Of a stretch of 64,000 bases of DNA, positions 1 through 7,366 are shown in pieces; within the stretch, counting starts at the first letter, position 1; every line of letters begins with the position of its first letter. The notes under the pieces were generated by a model. The model ran no database searches and was not told where the DNA came from. It saw only the letters and a program-made list of their open reading frames with translations. The stretch covers positions 496,001 to 560,000 of the forward strand of contig NZ_JBNFTW010000002.1 in assembly GCF_049943955.1 (NCBI RefSeq), read 5' to 3'. The stretch is from Desulfosporosinus sp049943955 (lineage in GTDB: Bacteria > Bacillota > Desulfitobacteriia > Desulfitobacteriales > Desulfitobacteriaceae). The translations under genes were made by a program, and so were the position numbers.

Positions 1-717
1 AGTGCCGCCTGTATCGGGCAGGGGTTGGCCACTGTGGCGACCCAGATCGTCAACGAGGCTACCGGCCTGCCACTGGAACGGATCTCTTTCGGCGCTCCCG
101 ATACCTTTTTGACTCCTGATTCGGGAACCACCACAGCCTCCCGGCAAACCTTGTTTACAGGGGAGGCTATTCGCCAGGCATCTCTGAAACTTCAGCATGC
201 TTTATACAAATCGTCTCTGGAAGAGTTGGAGGGCTTGGAGTTTTATGGAGAATATTTCGGAAAGACGGACCCCATCAATTCTGACAAACAAAATCCGGTC
301 AGCCATGTTGCTTACAGCTACGCTACTCAAGTGGTAATTCTTAATGAGCAGGGTCTCGTGGAAAAGGTTGTTGCAGCTCACGACGTGGGGCGGGCCATTA
401 ATCCTAAAGCTGTTGAAGGACAAATTGAAGGCGGAGTTGTCATGGGGCTGGGTTACGCTTTGAGAGAAGATTTTCCCTTACAAAATGGCGTTCCAACCGC
501 AAAATTTGGTACTTTAGGGTTATTAAGATCAACTGATGTCCCGGAAATCGAGACAATGATTATCGAAAAGAATTCTTCTCCCTTGGCCTACGGAGCTAAA
601 GGTATCGGAGAGATTTCTTCCATTCCCACGGCACCCGCTGTTGCCTCAGCTTATCATAAGTTTGACGGCAAGGTGCGCTGTACGCTTCCGCTGACTGAGA
701 CGCCCTATAAGAAATAA
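1..717 (+). CDS. Molybdenum hydroxylase molybdopterin subunit, C-terminal part (selenium-dependent xanthine dehydrogenase-like)
   Basis: The reading frame is open from base 1, so the gene starts outside the window and only the last 238 residues are seen. Visible cofactor-binding motifs are GQG near the start, TPDSGTTTASRQT, AAHDVGRAINP, EGQIEGGVVMGLGYAL and, near the end, AYGAKGIGE, whose final Glu is the catalytic base position of xanthine dehydrogenase-family enzymes. The segment FGTLGLLRSTDVP resembles the selenium-dependent xanthine dehydrogenase (XdhD/YgfN) branch. The genes directly downstream (yqeC, mocA, yqeB) are the usual accessory set for selenium-dependent molybdenum hydroxylases, which supports this branch. 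The substrate cannot be fixed from this fragment; purine or another N-heterocycle is possible. Confidence 0.85.
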   Translation, partial: SAACIGQGLATVATQIVNEATGLPLERISFGAPDTFLTPDSGTTTASRQTLFTGEAIRQASLKLQHALYKSSLEELEGLEFYGEYFGKTDPINSDKQNPVSHVAYSYATQVVILNEQGLVEKVVAAHDVGRAINPKAVEGQIEGGVVMGLGYALREDFPLQNGVPTAKFGTLGLLRSTDVPEIETMIIEKNSSPLAYGAKGIGEISSIPTAPAVASAYHKFDGKVRCTLPLTETPYKK

Positions 718-729
718 GATAAAGAGGCT

Positions 730-780
730 GACGCCGAGTGTCTATTCAAGCCATTCCTGACTTCCTAGACACCCGGCGTC
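730..780 (+). terminator. Inverted repeat after the hydroxylase gene
   Basis: A 15-bp stem (730-744 with 766-780, one A-C mismatch) lies 13 bases after the stop codon. There is no clean U-run behind it, so it may be a weak terminator or an mRNA-stabilising hairpin. Confidence 0.5.
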
Positions 781-907
781 CATGTTTAGTAACTGACAAG
801 TTGCACTTATAGTTAGAAAAGGGATAAAGTTTATAATTTTTTGATAAAACTTTGAAATGGTCTTGATATCGGCTCAGAAAAAGGTTAATCTCAAATAGGT
901 GCAGGTA

Positions 908-1759
908 ATGAATATGGCGGAATTCAAGAATAATTCTCGAAAAAAATGGGCGGGAGGAAGCCTTTGGGAAATGACGAAGCATGCCCAAGTCATTTCCTTG
1001 ATTGGGGCAGGCGGAAAAACTACTTGCCTCCAGGCTTTGACTCAAGAAATACGTGCTGCAGGACATCCGGTGATTGCCACAACCACAACGAAAGTGTACC
1101 CGGATCATCAAGTACGGCCATGGCGTCATGCCAATCCTCCGCCCTTTGAGTCTCATGGCGTTTATTTTTGGTATGCAGGCGAAGAACAAGGAAGCGGAAA
1201 ATGGTTGGGAAATTCTCCGTCCACAGTCGATAAAGCAATCTTGGGGGAATGCCGGTGCTACTGGATTGTTGAAGGCGATGGGGCACGGGAGCGCCGTCTA
1301 AAGTGCTGGGCGTCCCATGAACCTCAAATTCCCCTAGGTTCAGAATGCGGAGTTTTGGTTTTGGATGGCAGACTGTGGGGACAGGAGTTGAAAGAGGAGG
1401 ATATCCATCGGTCAGAATATTGTCCTTATTTGGTCCATCATCAGTTCACCGAGGAAAACGCCTGGCGATACTTTAAGAAGTCTCCGGTATTTTACCCTCA
1501 GTATCAACATCTTGCGTGGGTTATCTTTCTTAATATTCCTCAGCGGCCTGTTCACCGACATCCTACACAAGCGGAGTCTTCTGAGGGAGCGTATTTCTCT
1601 GATTTAAGGGCCCCCGAACCTGAAGTTCTGCTCGATGCCCTTTACAGCAAGGGGACGGAAGAGGTGCGCTCTAAAGGATTGAAGGTAAAGCCAAGAAGCT
1701 TAAGACTGGCTGCAGGTGATGCTAAAGGGGGGAAGCTGCAATGGTTCGACTTGTGGTAA
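908..1759 (+). CDS. yqeC: Selenium-dependent molybdenum hydroxylase accessory protein YqeC
   Basis: A cytoplasmic P-loop-like protein of about 283 residues belonging to the YqeC family, which travels with selenium-dependent molybdenum hydroxylases and is thought to help mature their cofactor. Its exact reaction is not established. Seen here: an N-terminal SLIGAGGKTTCLQ nucleotide-binding loop, ATTTTKVYP, and VEGDGARERRLKCWASHEP, all typical of the family. The ATG at 908 is chosen because AGGTG lies 6 bases upstream; a GTG at 899 is also in frame. The end overlaps mocA by 19 bases, so the two are probably translationally coupled. Length is normal for the family. Confidence 0.85.
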   Translation: MNMAEFKNNSRKKWAGGSLWEMTKHAQVISLIGAGGKTTCLQALTQEIRAAGHPVIATTTTKVYPDHQVRPWRHANPPPFESHGVYFWYAGEEQGSGKWLGNSPSTVDKAILGECRCYWIVEGDGARERRLKCWASHEPQIPLGSECGVLVLDGRLWGQELKEEDIHRSEYCPYLVHHQFTEENAWRYFKKSPVFYPQYQHLAWVIFLNIPQRPVHRHPTQAESSEGAYFSDLRAPEPEVLLDALYSKGTEEVRSKGLKVKPRSLRLAAGDAKGGKLQWFDLW

Positions 1760-2421
1760 TGGCGGCTGGGCAAGCAACTCGCATGGGACGGGATAAACTG
1801 GCGTTACCTTACATAAATACTACTGTCCTCGGGCATGTCATCAATACCATTTTAGAAGGAATTATACTGCAGCAAAAGTTATCACAGAACTTATCTCGGG
1901 ATTTATCCCAAGAATTATCTCAAGATTTGCCTAAAGGATTAATAGAAATTCATGTGGTCACGCGACGGCCTCCGGAAGACTATCTGACTAAGGATACGCT
2001 TCTTTCTTTTCAAGAAATGGGGGGGAAGTGGTTTCAAGTCCCCCAAGCAATTCCTCTTTCGGAAACTCTTCGGATTGGGCTAAGGGATTTACAGGAAACT
2101 ACTCTGATGGTGGGCTTTTTACCCGGGGATCAGGTTGGCATTACCTCTCAAGGACTGGCAGGATGTTTTGGACAGGCCCTGAGAGAGGCTCCGGACTTTT
2201 TAGTGCCGGTCTCGCAGACAGGAGTCGGTTCTCCAGTCTTTTTCCACCGCCGCTATGTTTCAGAACTCCGTGAGCTGCAAGGGGAAGAAGGGGGAAGGAA
2301 AGTTTTATACCGTTATCCTGAACGCTGGACTCGGCAGAGAGTAAAAGAAACCTTCCTGCAGGATGTGGATACACCTGAAGAGTATCAGGCTTGGATGGAC
2401 TATATTCAAAAGAAAGTTTAA
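1741..2421 (+). CDS. mocA: Molybdenum cofactor nucleotidyltransferase, MocA-like
   Basis: A 226-residue MobA/MocA-type nucleotidyltransferase. Family members transfer CMP (MocA) to molybdopterin for xanthine dehydrogenase-type enzymes. The N-terminal MAAGQATRMGRDKL is the nucleotide-binding signature, and FLPGDQVGI is the family metal/NTP site. The start has a strong RBS (AGGGGGGAAG). It overlaps yqeC and precedes yqeB, in line with a cofactor-finishing role. Unusual: residues about 47-66 are a tandem tetrapeptide repeat (LSQN, LSRD, LSQE, LSQD, LPKG) inserted between the first helix and the next strand, encoded by five 12-base units. Confidence 0.85.
   Translation: MVRLVVMAAGQATRMGRDKLALPYINTTVLGHVINTILEGIILQQKLSQNLSRDLSQELSQDLPKGLIEIHVVTRRPPEDYLTKDTLLSFQEMGGKWFQVPQAIPLSETLRIGLRDLQETTLMVGFLPGDQVGITSQGLAGCFGQALREAPDFLVPVSQTGVGSPVFFHRRYVSELRELQGEEGGRKVLYRYPERWTRQRVKETFLQDVDTPEEYQAWMDYIQKKV
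1879..1938 (+). repeat. Five tandem 12-base units inside mocA
   Basis: Units begin at 1879, 1891, 1903, 1915 and 1927, each starting TTATC or TTGCC, and encode a four-residue repeat. As they are multiples of three, copy-number change would not break the frame. Confidence 0.75.
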
Positions 2422-2462
2422 AACTCCATTTAATTAAAGAATATGATAAGGAGAATCGCGTT

Positions 2463-3311
2463 ATGGATAAGAAACTTAAGCTGAATGGACCCGTTGTCTT
2501 AGTTCGCGGAGCCGGAGAGCAAGCTACAGGGGTCGGATGGACTTTAGCCAAAGCGGGATTCCGAGTCGTCATGACGGAAGTCCCCAAGCCCTTAATGGTT
2601 CGCTGGCCGGTATGTTTTGGCACGGCTGTTGTGAAGGGCAATTGGCAAGTTGAAGGAATTGCGGCGAATCTCGTTTCTGAAGCAGAGACGTGCGCTAGTG
2701 TTTGGGAAGACGGTGCTATTCCAATTTTGATTGACCCCGAGCTTCAGTTCTTATCAAGATTGAAGCCGACTTTCTTGGTTGATGGCATTCTGGCGAAACG
2801 CAACATAGGGACACGTCGGGATATGGCACAATTAACGATAGGCTTAGGTCCTGGTTTTACGGCTGGTGATGATGTGGATCTAGTCATAGAAACGAACCGA
2901 GGACATGACTTGGGCAGGTTGATTTACACAGGTCCAGCCCAGCCGAATACAGGAATTCCTGGTAATATTGCCGGATACACCAAAGAACGCGTCGTATATT
3001 CTCAGCAGGCAGGAGTCTTTCGGGCCAAACGAAATATCGGCGAGAAGGTTCAGGCGGGAGAATGTTTGGGAATTATTGATGACGGACTTGGTTCCCAGGA
3101 GATAGCATCCTCTATTGACGGAGTTTTACGAGGACTACTGCTGGATGGAACACCGGTAGATGCTGCAGTCAAAGTAGGCGATATTGATCCTCGAGGGAAG
3201 AAAGAGTATTGTTATACGATTTCTGAAAAGGCCCGTGCCATTGGTGCTGCAGTCCTGCTTGGGATTATAGAGAGTAATCGGTTGAATCCACTTAGTCTGA
3301 AAGCAGAATAG
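2463..3311 (+). CDS. yqeB: Selenium-dependent molybdenum hydroxylase system protein, YqeB/EF2563 family
   Basis: A 282-residue protein of the EF2563/YqeB family, always found with selenium-dependent molybdenum hydroxylases; the biochemical role is unknown. It starts with VVLVRGAGEQATGVGW, a Rossmann-like glycine loop, followed by AGFRVVMTEVPKPLMVRWPVCFG, which is diagnostic of the family. The C-terminal half contains a segment (FRAKRNIGEKVQAGECLG) resembling a biotinyl/lipoyl-like barrel. The ATG at 2463 is preceded by AAGGAG at a good distance; the frame is open 24 codons further upstream, but without an RBS. It lies 41 bases after mocA in the same operon. Confidence 0.85.
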   Translation: MDKKLKLNGPVVLVRGAGEQATGVGWTLAKAGFRVVMTEVPKPLMVRWPVCFGTAVVKGNWQVEGIAANLVSEAETCASVWEDGAIPILIDPELQFLSRLKPTFLVDGILAKRNIGTRRDMAQLTIGLGPGFTAGDDVDLVIETNRGHDLGRLIYTGPAQPNTGIPGNIAGYTKERVVYSQQAGVFRAKRNIGEKVQAGECLGIIDDGLGSQEIASSIDGVLRGLLLDGTPVDAAVKVGDIDPRGKKEYCYTISEKARAIGAAVLLGIIESNRLNPLSLKAE

Positions 3312-3511
3312 TTCGCATAAAGTTCTCGGAATATAATGGAATGTTTATAGAAGATGAAACCTTGCCCAACGTATAAGCTGTAGCGCGCAAATATCTATAT
3401 CCTAAATCAATATATTGGGGTAAATGTCCCAAAGGGACTTTTTCAGGGGAAGATATTTAGAGAATATTGGCAATAATTATTTACGTTTATTTGTGAATTA
3501 CAAGTAGGAAT

Positions 3512-3542
3512 TTTACCGAGCCTGACGAATAGATAGTATAGT
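3512..3542 (+). promoter_or_regulatory. Candidate sigma-A promoter of the purine operon
   Basis: A TTTACC or TTACCG -35-like element at 3512-3518 is followed, after 18-19 bases, by TATAGT at 3537-3542. This places the transcript start a little upstream of the riboswitch. It is weak by itself but well positioned. The rest of 3312-3511 holds no gene; a small GTCCC/GGGAC hairpin plus T-run at 3426-3443 may end the yqeB transcript. Confidence 0.4.
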
Positions 3543-3569
3543 AAGAAAAAATGAATAGTTCTGCTTAAA

Positions 3570-3634
3570 CTCATATATCCTTGATAATCGGATCAAGGGT
3601 GTCTACGAGGCAACCGTAATTGCTTCTCTATGAG
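3570..3634 (+). promoter_or_regulatory. Purine riboswitch aptamer, guanine class
   Basis: A three-way junction matches the purine riboswitch. P1 is CTCATA (3570-3575) with TATGAG (3629-3634). J1/2 has TATAT. P2 is 7 bp (3579-3585 with 3592-3598). J2/3 is TGTCTAC (3600-3606). P3 is 7 bp (3607-3613 with 3620-3626). Loop L2 ends in GG (3590-3591) and L3 begins CC (3614-3615), as needed for the kissing-loop contact. The specificity base in J3/1 (position 74 of the B. subtilis xpt aptamer) is C3628, so guanine, hypoxanthine or xanthine is expected rather than adenine. It sits upstream of purine oxidation and deamination genes. The aptamer assignment is strong; the exact ligand is inferred. Confidence 0.88.
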
Positions 3635-3673
3635 CCATGATGGTTTATGGAGAAACAATTACGGTTGCTTTTT
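3610..3673 (+). terminator. Riboswitch expression platform: terminator overlapping P3
   Basis: Bases 3610-3622 pair perfectly (13 bp) with 3656-3668, followed by TTTTT at 3669-3673. The pairing can extend inward through 3624-3631. The 5' strand of this terminator is the P3 arm, J3/1 and the 3' strand of P1 of the aptamer, so aptamer and terminator are mutually exclusive. Ligand binding should therefore prevent termination (an ON switch). Confidence 0.8.
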
Positions 3674-3715
3674 GTGTACTATTTTTATCGGGCTCTAAGC
3701 AAGGGAGGACATTCC

Positions 3716-4558
3716 ATGAAGTATTATCAACCGCAACGTGTCAATGAAGCCATAGAAATTGCACATTCATCTCAAGGAATGTTTTTGGCCGGAGGAACGG
3801 ATCTGGTACTTCAGATGCAGAAACGCAAGATCCAACCCAAGGCGTTAATTGACCTTGGCAGAATTCCGGAACTTCGGGATATCAAAGAAACGAAAGAGTA
3901 TATAGAAATCGGCAGCATGGCAACCTTCTCTGATCTGGGACAAAATCAATTAATTGCAGAGAAGGCAGCTTCTCTCTGGTTAGCTTGCCAGACGATGGGT
4001 TCGCCGCAGATTCGCAATCAGGCGACCATTGGAGGAAATCTCGGAAATTGTTCTCCGGCGGCCGATGGCTTGCCTCCTCTCTTAGCCTTAGGGGCTGAGG
4101 CTGTTATAATTTCCGGCGAAGGAGAGAAGCAAATGCCTCTTGCTGACTTATTAGAGCAGACGCCGTTACTTTCTCCAGGTACTCTGATTGTCGGATTTAA
4201 AATACCTAAAATTCATCAGTTGAGTGGATTTGCCAAACTGGGCCGACGTGAAGCCTTAGCCATTGCTCGCTTAAGTGTTGCTGTAGCTCTGGAACTTGAT
4301 GGTTCAAAGGCTGTAAAGGTTCGGGTCGCGTTAGGTGCCGTCGGCAGGCGCGCTTTTCTAAGTGACTCGCTGGCTCAAGCTTTAAGCCAACGGGAGTTTA
4401 ATGAATCATGGCTGGAACTGGGGATTAGTCAAGTTCAAAGTGTTGTCCGCGCTGCTTTGGGAGACAGAGCATCAGCTCCTTATAAACGGGTTGCCGTGGC
4501 CGGTGTTTTTCGTGAGGCGATTGCTTCTTTGAGGCAGCAAGGAGGTTTGGATAAATGA
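3716..4558 (+). CDS. xdhB: Xanthine dehydrogenase FAD-binding subunit
   Basis: A 280-residue FAD subunit of a molybdenum hydroxylase; it passes electrons from the Fe-S subunit to the acceptor. The PCMH-type FAD motifs are AGGTDL at residues 25-30 and TIGGNLGNCSPAADGLP from about residue 104. The C-terminal CO dehydrogenase flavoprotein domain follows. The ATG at 3716 has a good GGGAGG RBS; an in-frame start at 3647 would lie inside the riboswitch terminator and is rejected. First gene of the purine operon, 43 bases after the terminator. The stop overlaps the next start (ATGA). Family length is normal. Confidence 0.92.
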   Translation: MKYYQPQRVNEAIEIAHSSQGMFLAGGTDLVLQMQKRKIQPKALIDLGRIPELRDIKETKEYIEIGSMATFSDLGQNQLIAEKAASLWLACQTMGSPQIRNQATIGGNLGNCSPAADGLPPLLALGAEAVIISGEGEKQMPLADLLEQTPLLSPGTLIVGFKIPKIHQLSGFAKLGRREALAIARLSVAVALELDGSKAVKVRVALGAVGRRAFLSDSLAQALSQREFNESWLELGISQVQSVVRAALGDRASAPYKRVAVAGVFREAIASLRQQGGLDK

Positions 4559-5022
4559 TAACAATTGAATTTAGCGTTAATGATAAAAACTATGTTTTAG
4601 AGGTCGATCCGAGGGAACGATTGCTGGATGTGCTGCGCAATCGCTTGGGCTTGATGGGGACAAAGGAAGGATGCGGAGAAGGAGAATGCGGTGCCTGCAC
4701 CGTGATTTTAGACGGAAAAACCGTCAACTCCTGTCTCGTTCTGGCAGGCCAAGCCCATAACTCCGTGATTACGACGATTGAGGGTGTCGGGAATCGTCAG
4801 AGCCCCCATCCTGTTCAAAAGGCTTTTGTGGAAGTCGGCGCAGTACAATGTGGTTTTTGTACTCCGGGAATGGTTCTTTCTGCGAAAAATTTACTGGACA
4901 AGAATCCTCATCCCAGCGACGAGGAAATCGGAGTTGCTTTATCTGGAAACCTCTGCCGTTGTACGGGCTATGATAAGATTCTGCGCGCTGTCAAGCTGGC
5001 TGCTGAGGAGGGAAAACAATGA
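4555..5022 (+). CDS. xdhC: Xanthine dehydrogenase [2Fe-2S] subunit
   Basis: A 155-residue Fe-S subunit carrying two [2Fe-2S] clusters. The plant-type ferredoxin cysteines are C40, C45, C48 and C60 (GCGEGECGACTVILDG). The second, all-helical cluster domain has C99, C102, C134 and C136 (QCGFCTPGM and LCRCTGYDKI). It overlaps xdhB by four bases and the next gene by four bases, so the hydroxylase genes are translationally coupled. The order FAD subunit, Fe-S subunit, large Mo part, smaller Mo part resembles the nicotinate dehydrogenase operon of Eubacterium barkeri. Confidence 0.93.
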   Translation: MITIEFSVNDKNYVLEVDPRERLLDVLRNRLGLMGTKEGCGEGECGACTVILDGKTVNSCLVLAGQAHNSVITTIEGVGNRQSPHPVQKAFVEVGAVQCGFCTPGMVLSAKNLLDKNPHPSDEEIGVALSGNLCRCTGYDKILRAVKLAAEEGKQ

Positions 5023-6284
5023 AAACTGATGTAGTAGGTTCTCGAGTCCTGCGCGAAGATTCTTGGGGAAAGGTTTTTGGTCAGACGAAGTTTCCGGCAG
5101 ATGTCAACCTTCCCAACCAATTATACGGAGTTGTTGTACGCAGTCCTCATCCTCATGCTCGGATTCTGAGTATTAACAGCGAAGAAGCTATGAAGCTCCC
5201 AGGCGTTGCAACTGTTCTGACGGCTAAGGATGTGCCCCATAATTCTCATGGCGTATTGTTCCGGGATCAGCCGGTCATCGCCGACTATGTGCGCATGGTG
5301 GGGGACCCGGTCGCCGTTGTGGGAGCTGAAACTATGGAGACTGCACGTGAAGCAGCGGAGCGAATTCGGATCGATTATGAAATTCTGCCTGCCGTCTTTG
5401 ATCCCGAGGAGGCCATGAAGCCTGAAGTTTCGCCTCTGCACCCCGAACTTCAGCCCACTAATGTTCTGTACCATCTGCCCATTCGCCGAGGATCGCTGGA
5501 GGAAGGGTGGGCCAAAGCAGATGTTATCGTTGAACAAGTTTATAAGACACCGCATGTAGATCATGCTTTTTTACAGCCGGAGGCGGTTCTCGCTTACTTG
5601 GACGAACGAGGGCATATGGTAGTTCAGACTGCTACGCAATATGCGCACTATGATCGCGGAGAAATTGCTCATGCCCTAGGGTTTCGTTACAGCCAGGTGC
5701 AAGTAAAGACTTTGGCTGTCGGTGGTGCTTTCGGCGGACGAGAAGATATCTCACTGCAAATTATTGCGGCCTTACTGGCTTTGAAGACTCAGAGACCCGT
5801 CAAAATGGAGAATACTCGGGAAGAATCTTTTTATTCCCACAGTAAACGTCATCCGATGACCATGTATTACAAGACAGGAGCTGCCAGGGATGGCAAGCTT
5901 GTAGCCCTGCAGGCTAAGATTATTGGTGATGCAGGGGCGTATGCTTCCTGGAGCGTCAATGTTTTGCGCAAATCTGCTGTTCATGCTACAGGGCCTTATG
6001 CAATACCCAATGTTGAGATAGACAGTTTTGCAGTATTTACGAATAATCCCTTTACGGGTGCGATGCGGGGCTTCGGTGCGGCTCAAACGGTACTGGCCTA
6101 TGAGAGCCAGATGGATCTTTTAGCTAAGAAGTTGGGAATATCACCTTTAGAAATTCGTTTGCGCAATTGTTTCCAGGTGGGAAGCATCACGGCAACGGGA
6201 CAAGAGCTGACAAGCAGTGTTCCTCTGGATCAATGTTTAGCCAAGATCGCCCCATATTTCCGAAGAGAGGTGGAAACTCTATGA
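5019..6284 (+). CDS. Xanthine dehydrogenase molybdopterin subunit, N-terminal half (separate polypeptide)
   Basis: A 421-residue protein equal to the first half of a xanthine dehydrogenase molybdopterin subunit: an a/b hammerhead domain (VGSRVLREDSWGKVFGQ...) and the first Mo-binding domain with VGGAFGGREDISLQ, which contacts the cofactor, and GAMRGFGAAQ. It stops after CLAKIAPYFRREVETL, just where single-chain enzymes run on into the second Mo-binding domain, and that domain is encoded by the next gene with an ATGA overlap. This matches the NdhL/NdhM split of E. barkeri nicotinate dehydrogenase, so it is probably natural and not a frameshift. The purine neighbours suggest purine as substrate. 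Confidence 0.88.
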   Translation: MKTDVVGSRVLREDSWGKVFGQTKFPADVNLPNQLYGVVVRSPHPHARILSINSEEAMKLPGVATVLTAKDVPHNSHGVLFRDQPVIADYVRMVGDPVAVVGAETMETAREAAERIRIDYEILPAVFDPEEAMKPEVSPLHPELQPTNVLYHLPIRRGSLEEGWAKADVIVEQVYKTPHVDHAFLQPEAVLAYLDERGHMVVQTATQYAHYDRGEIAHALGFRYSQVQVKTLAVGGAFGGREDISLQIIAALLALKTQRPVKMENTREESFYSHSKRHPMTMYYKTGAARDGKLVALQAKIIGDAGAYASWSVNVLRKSAVHATGPYAIPNVEIDSFAVFTNNPFTGAMRGFGAAQTVLAYESQMDLLAKKLGISPLEIRLRNCFQVGSITATGQELTSSVPLDQCLAKIAPYFRREVETL

Positions 6285-7282
6285 AAAAGCGGGGAATAGG
6301 TTTGGGCTGCGCCTGGTATGGGACCGGGTACGGCAATGGCTTCCCTGATGTTTCAAGTGCTTTTGTGGAAATTCATGACGATGGTTCAGCTACGGTCCTG
6401 ACTGGGGCCGTGGATGTGGGGCAGGGCAGCAGTTCGATTTTTGCGCAAATTGCCGCTGAAGAACTAGGCCTGCGAGCAGAGGATATTTGTGTTAATACCG
6501 CAGATACAGATGTAACTCCCGATTCGGGGACTACTGCTGCAACCCGTCAAACGTATAATACCGGCAATGCGGTTCTCAAAGCGGTGCGTCAGGCAAAATC
6601 CAGCTTACTGAACTATGCCGCCCGTGAATTTTCCTGTCCTACACCGGAAGGTATTGAGCTTAAGGCAGGGTATATCGGAGTCAAGGGTGATCCGTCCCGA
6701 CGGATGATTTTGGGGGATATGGTTTTTAAAGCCCGTTTAAATGGGGAGCGCTTTATCAGCGCGGAAAGTTCGACAGCTCGTTCGACTCCCGTGGATCTGA
6801 CGAGCGGACAGGGGGCGCCTTACTGGCCCTATTCCTTTGGCTGTCAGGCGGCGGAAGTGGAAGTAGATACGGAAACAGGCAAGGTGAAAGTTCTTAAAGT
6901 TACCGCCGTTCATGATGTGGGGAAGGCCTTAAATCCCACCCAAGTCGAAGGGCAAATTGCAGGCGGAGTGACGCAGGGTATCGGTTATGCTCTGCTGGAA
7001 GAACTTGAGTTACAAAAGGGAATGATTAAAAATCCGGCATTTTCCAGTTATCTGATTCCCACGGCACTGGATGTGCCTAAAATAGAAGCATACTTTGTCG
7101 AAGAAGCTGAAGAGAGCGGCCCTTATGGCGCCAAGGGCCTCGGTGAACCTGCGATGCTTCCGACGGTTGCTGCTGTTATCAATGCAATCGATGATGCTGT
7201 GGGGGTAAGGATCACTGCGTTACCAGCGACACCGGAAAAAATCCTGCAGGCACTAGCAGAAAAAAAGGAGGAATTGGGGTAA
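6281..7282 (+). CDS. Xanthine dehydrogenase molybdopterin subunit, C-terminal half (separate polypeptide)
   Basis: A 333-residue second Mo-binding domain. It starts MKKRGIGLGCAWYGTGYG and carries GAVDVGQGSS, TPDSGTTAATRQTY, AVHDVGKALNPTQVEGQ and PYGAKGLGEPAMLP, the last with the catalytic Glu. Start ATG at 6281 shares bases with the TGA of the N-terminal half and has GAGAGG upstream, so reinitiation is expected to give both chains in equal amounts. The two halves together are about 754 residues, the normal length of one XdhA chain. Confidence 0.88.
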   Translation: MKKRGIGLGCAWYGTGYGNGFPDVSSAFVEIHDDGSATVLTGAVDVGQGSSSIFAQIAAEELGLRAEDICVNTADTDVTPDSGTTAATRQTYNTGNAVLKAVRQAKSSLLNYAAREFSCPTPEGIELKAGYIGVKGDPSRRMILGDMVFKARLNGERFISAESSTARSTPVDLTSGQGAPYWPYSFGCQAAEVEVDTETGKVKVLKVTAVHDVGKALNPTQVEGQIAGGVTQGIGYALLEELELQKGMIKNPAFSSYLIPTALDVPKIEAYFVEEAEESGPYGAKGLGEPAMLPTVAAVINAIDDAVGVRITALPATPEKILQALAEKKEELG

Positions 7283-7366
7283 ACTATAAAAATACTGTAC
7301 TTTATGTTTTGGCATCAAGGTCAGTCAGAATGAGGCATTAAATGTCGATTTTAGGGAGGGCTGCTC

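Noticed and set aside
3647..3715. In-frame upstream start for xdhB at 3647
   Set aside because: It lies inside the riboswitch terminator and lacks an RBS; ATG 3716 has a strong one.
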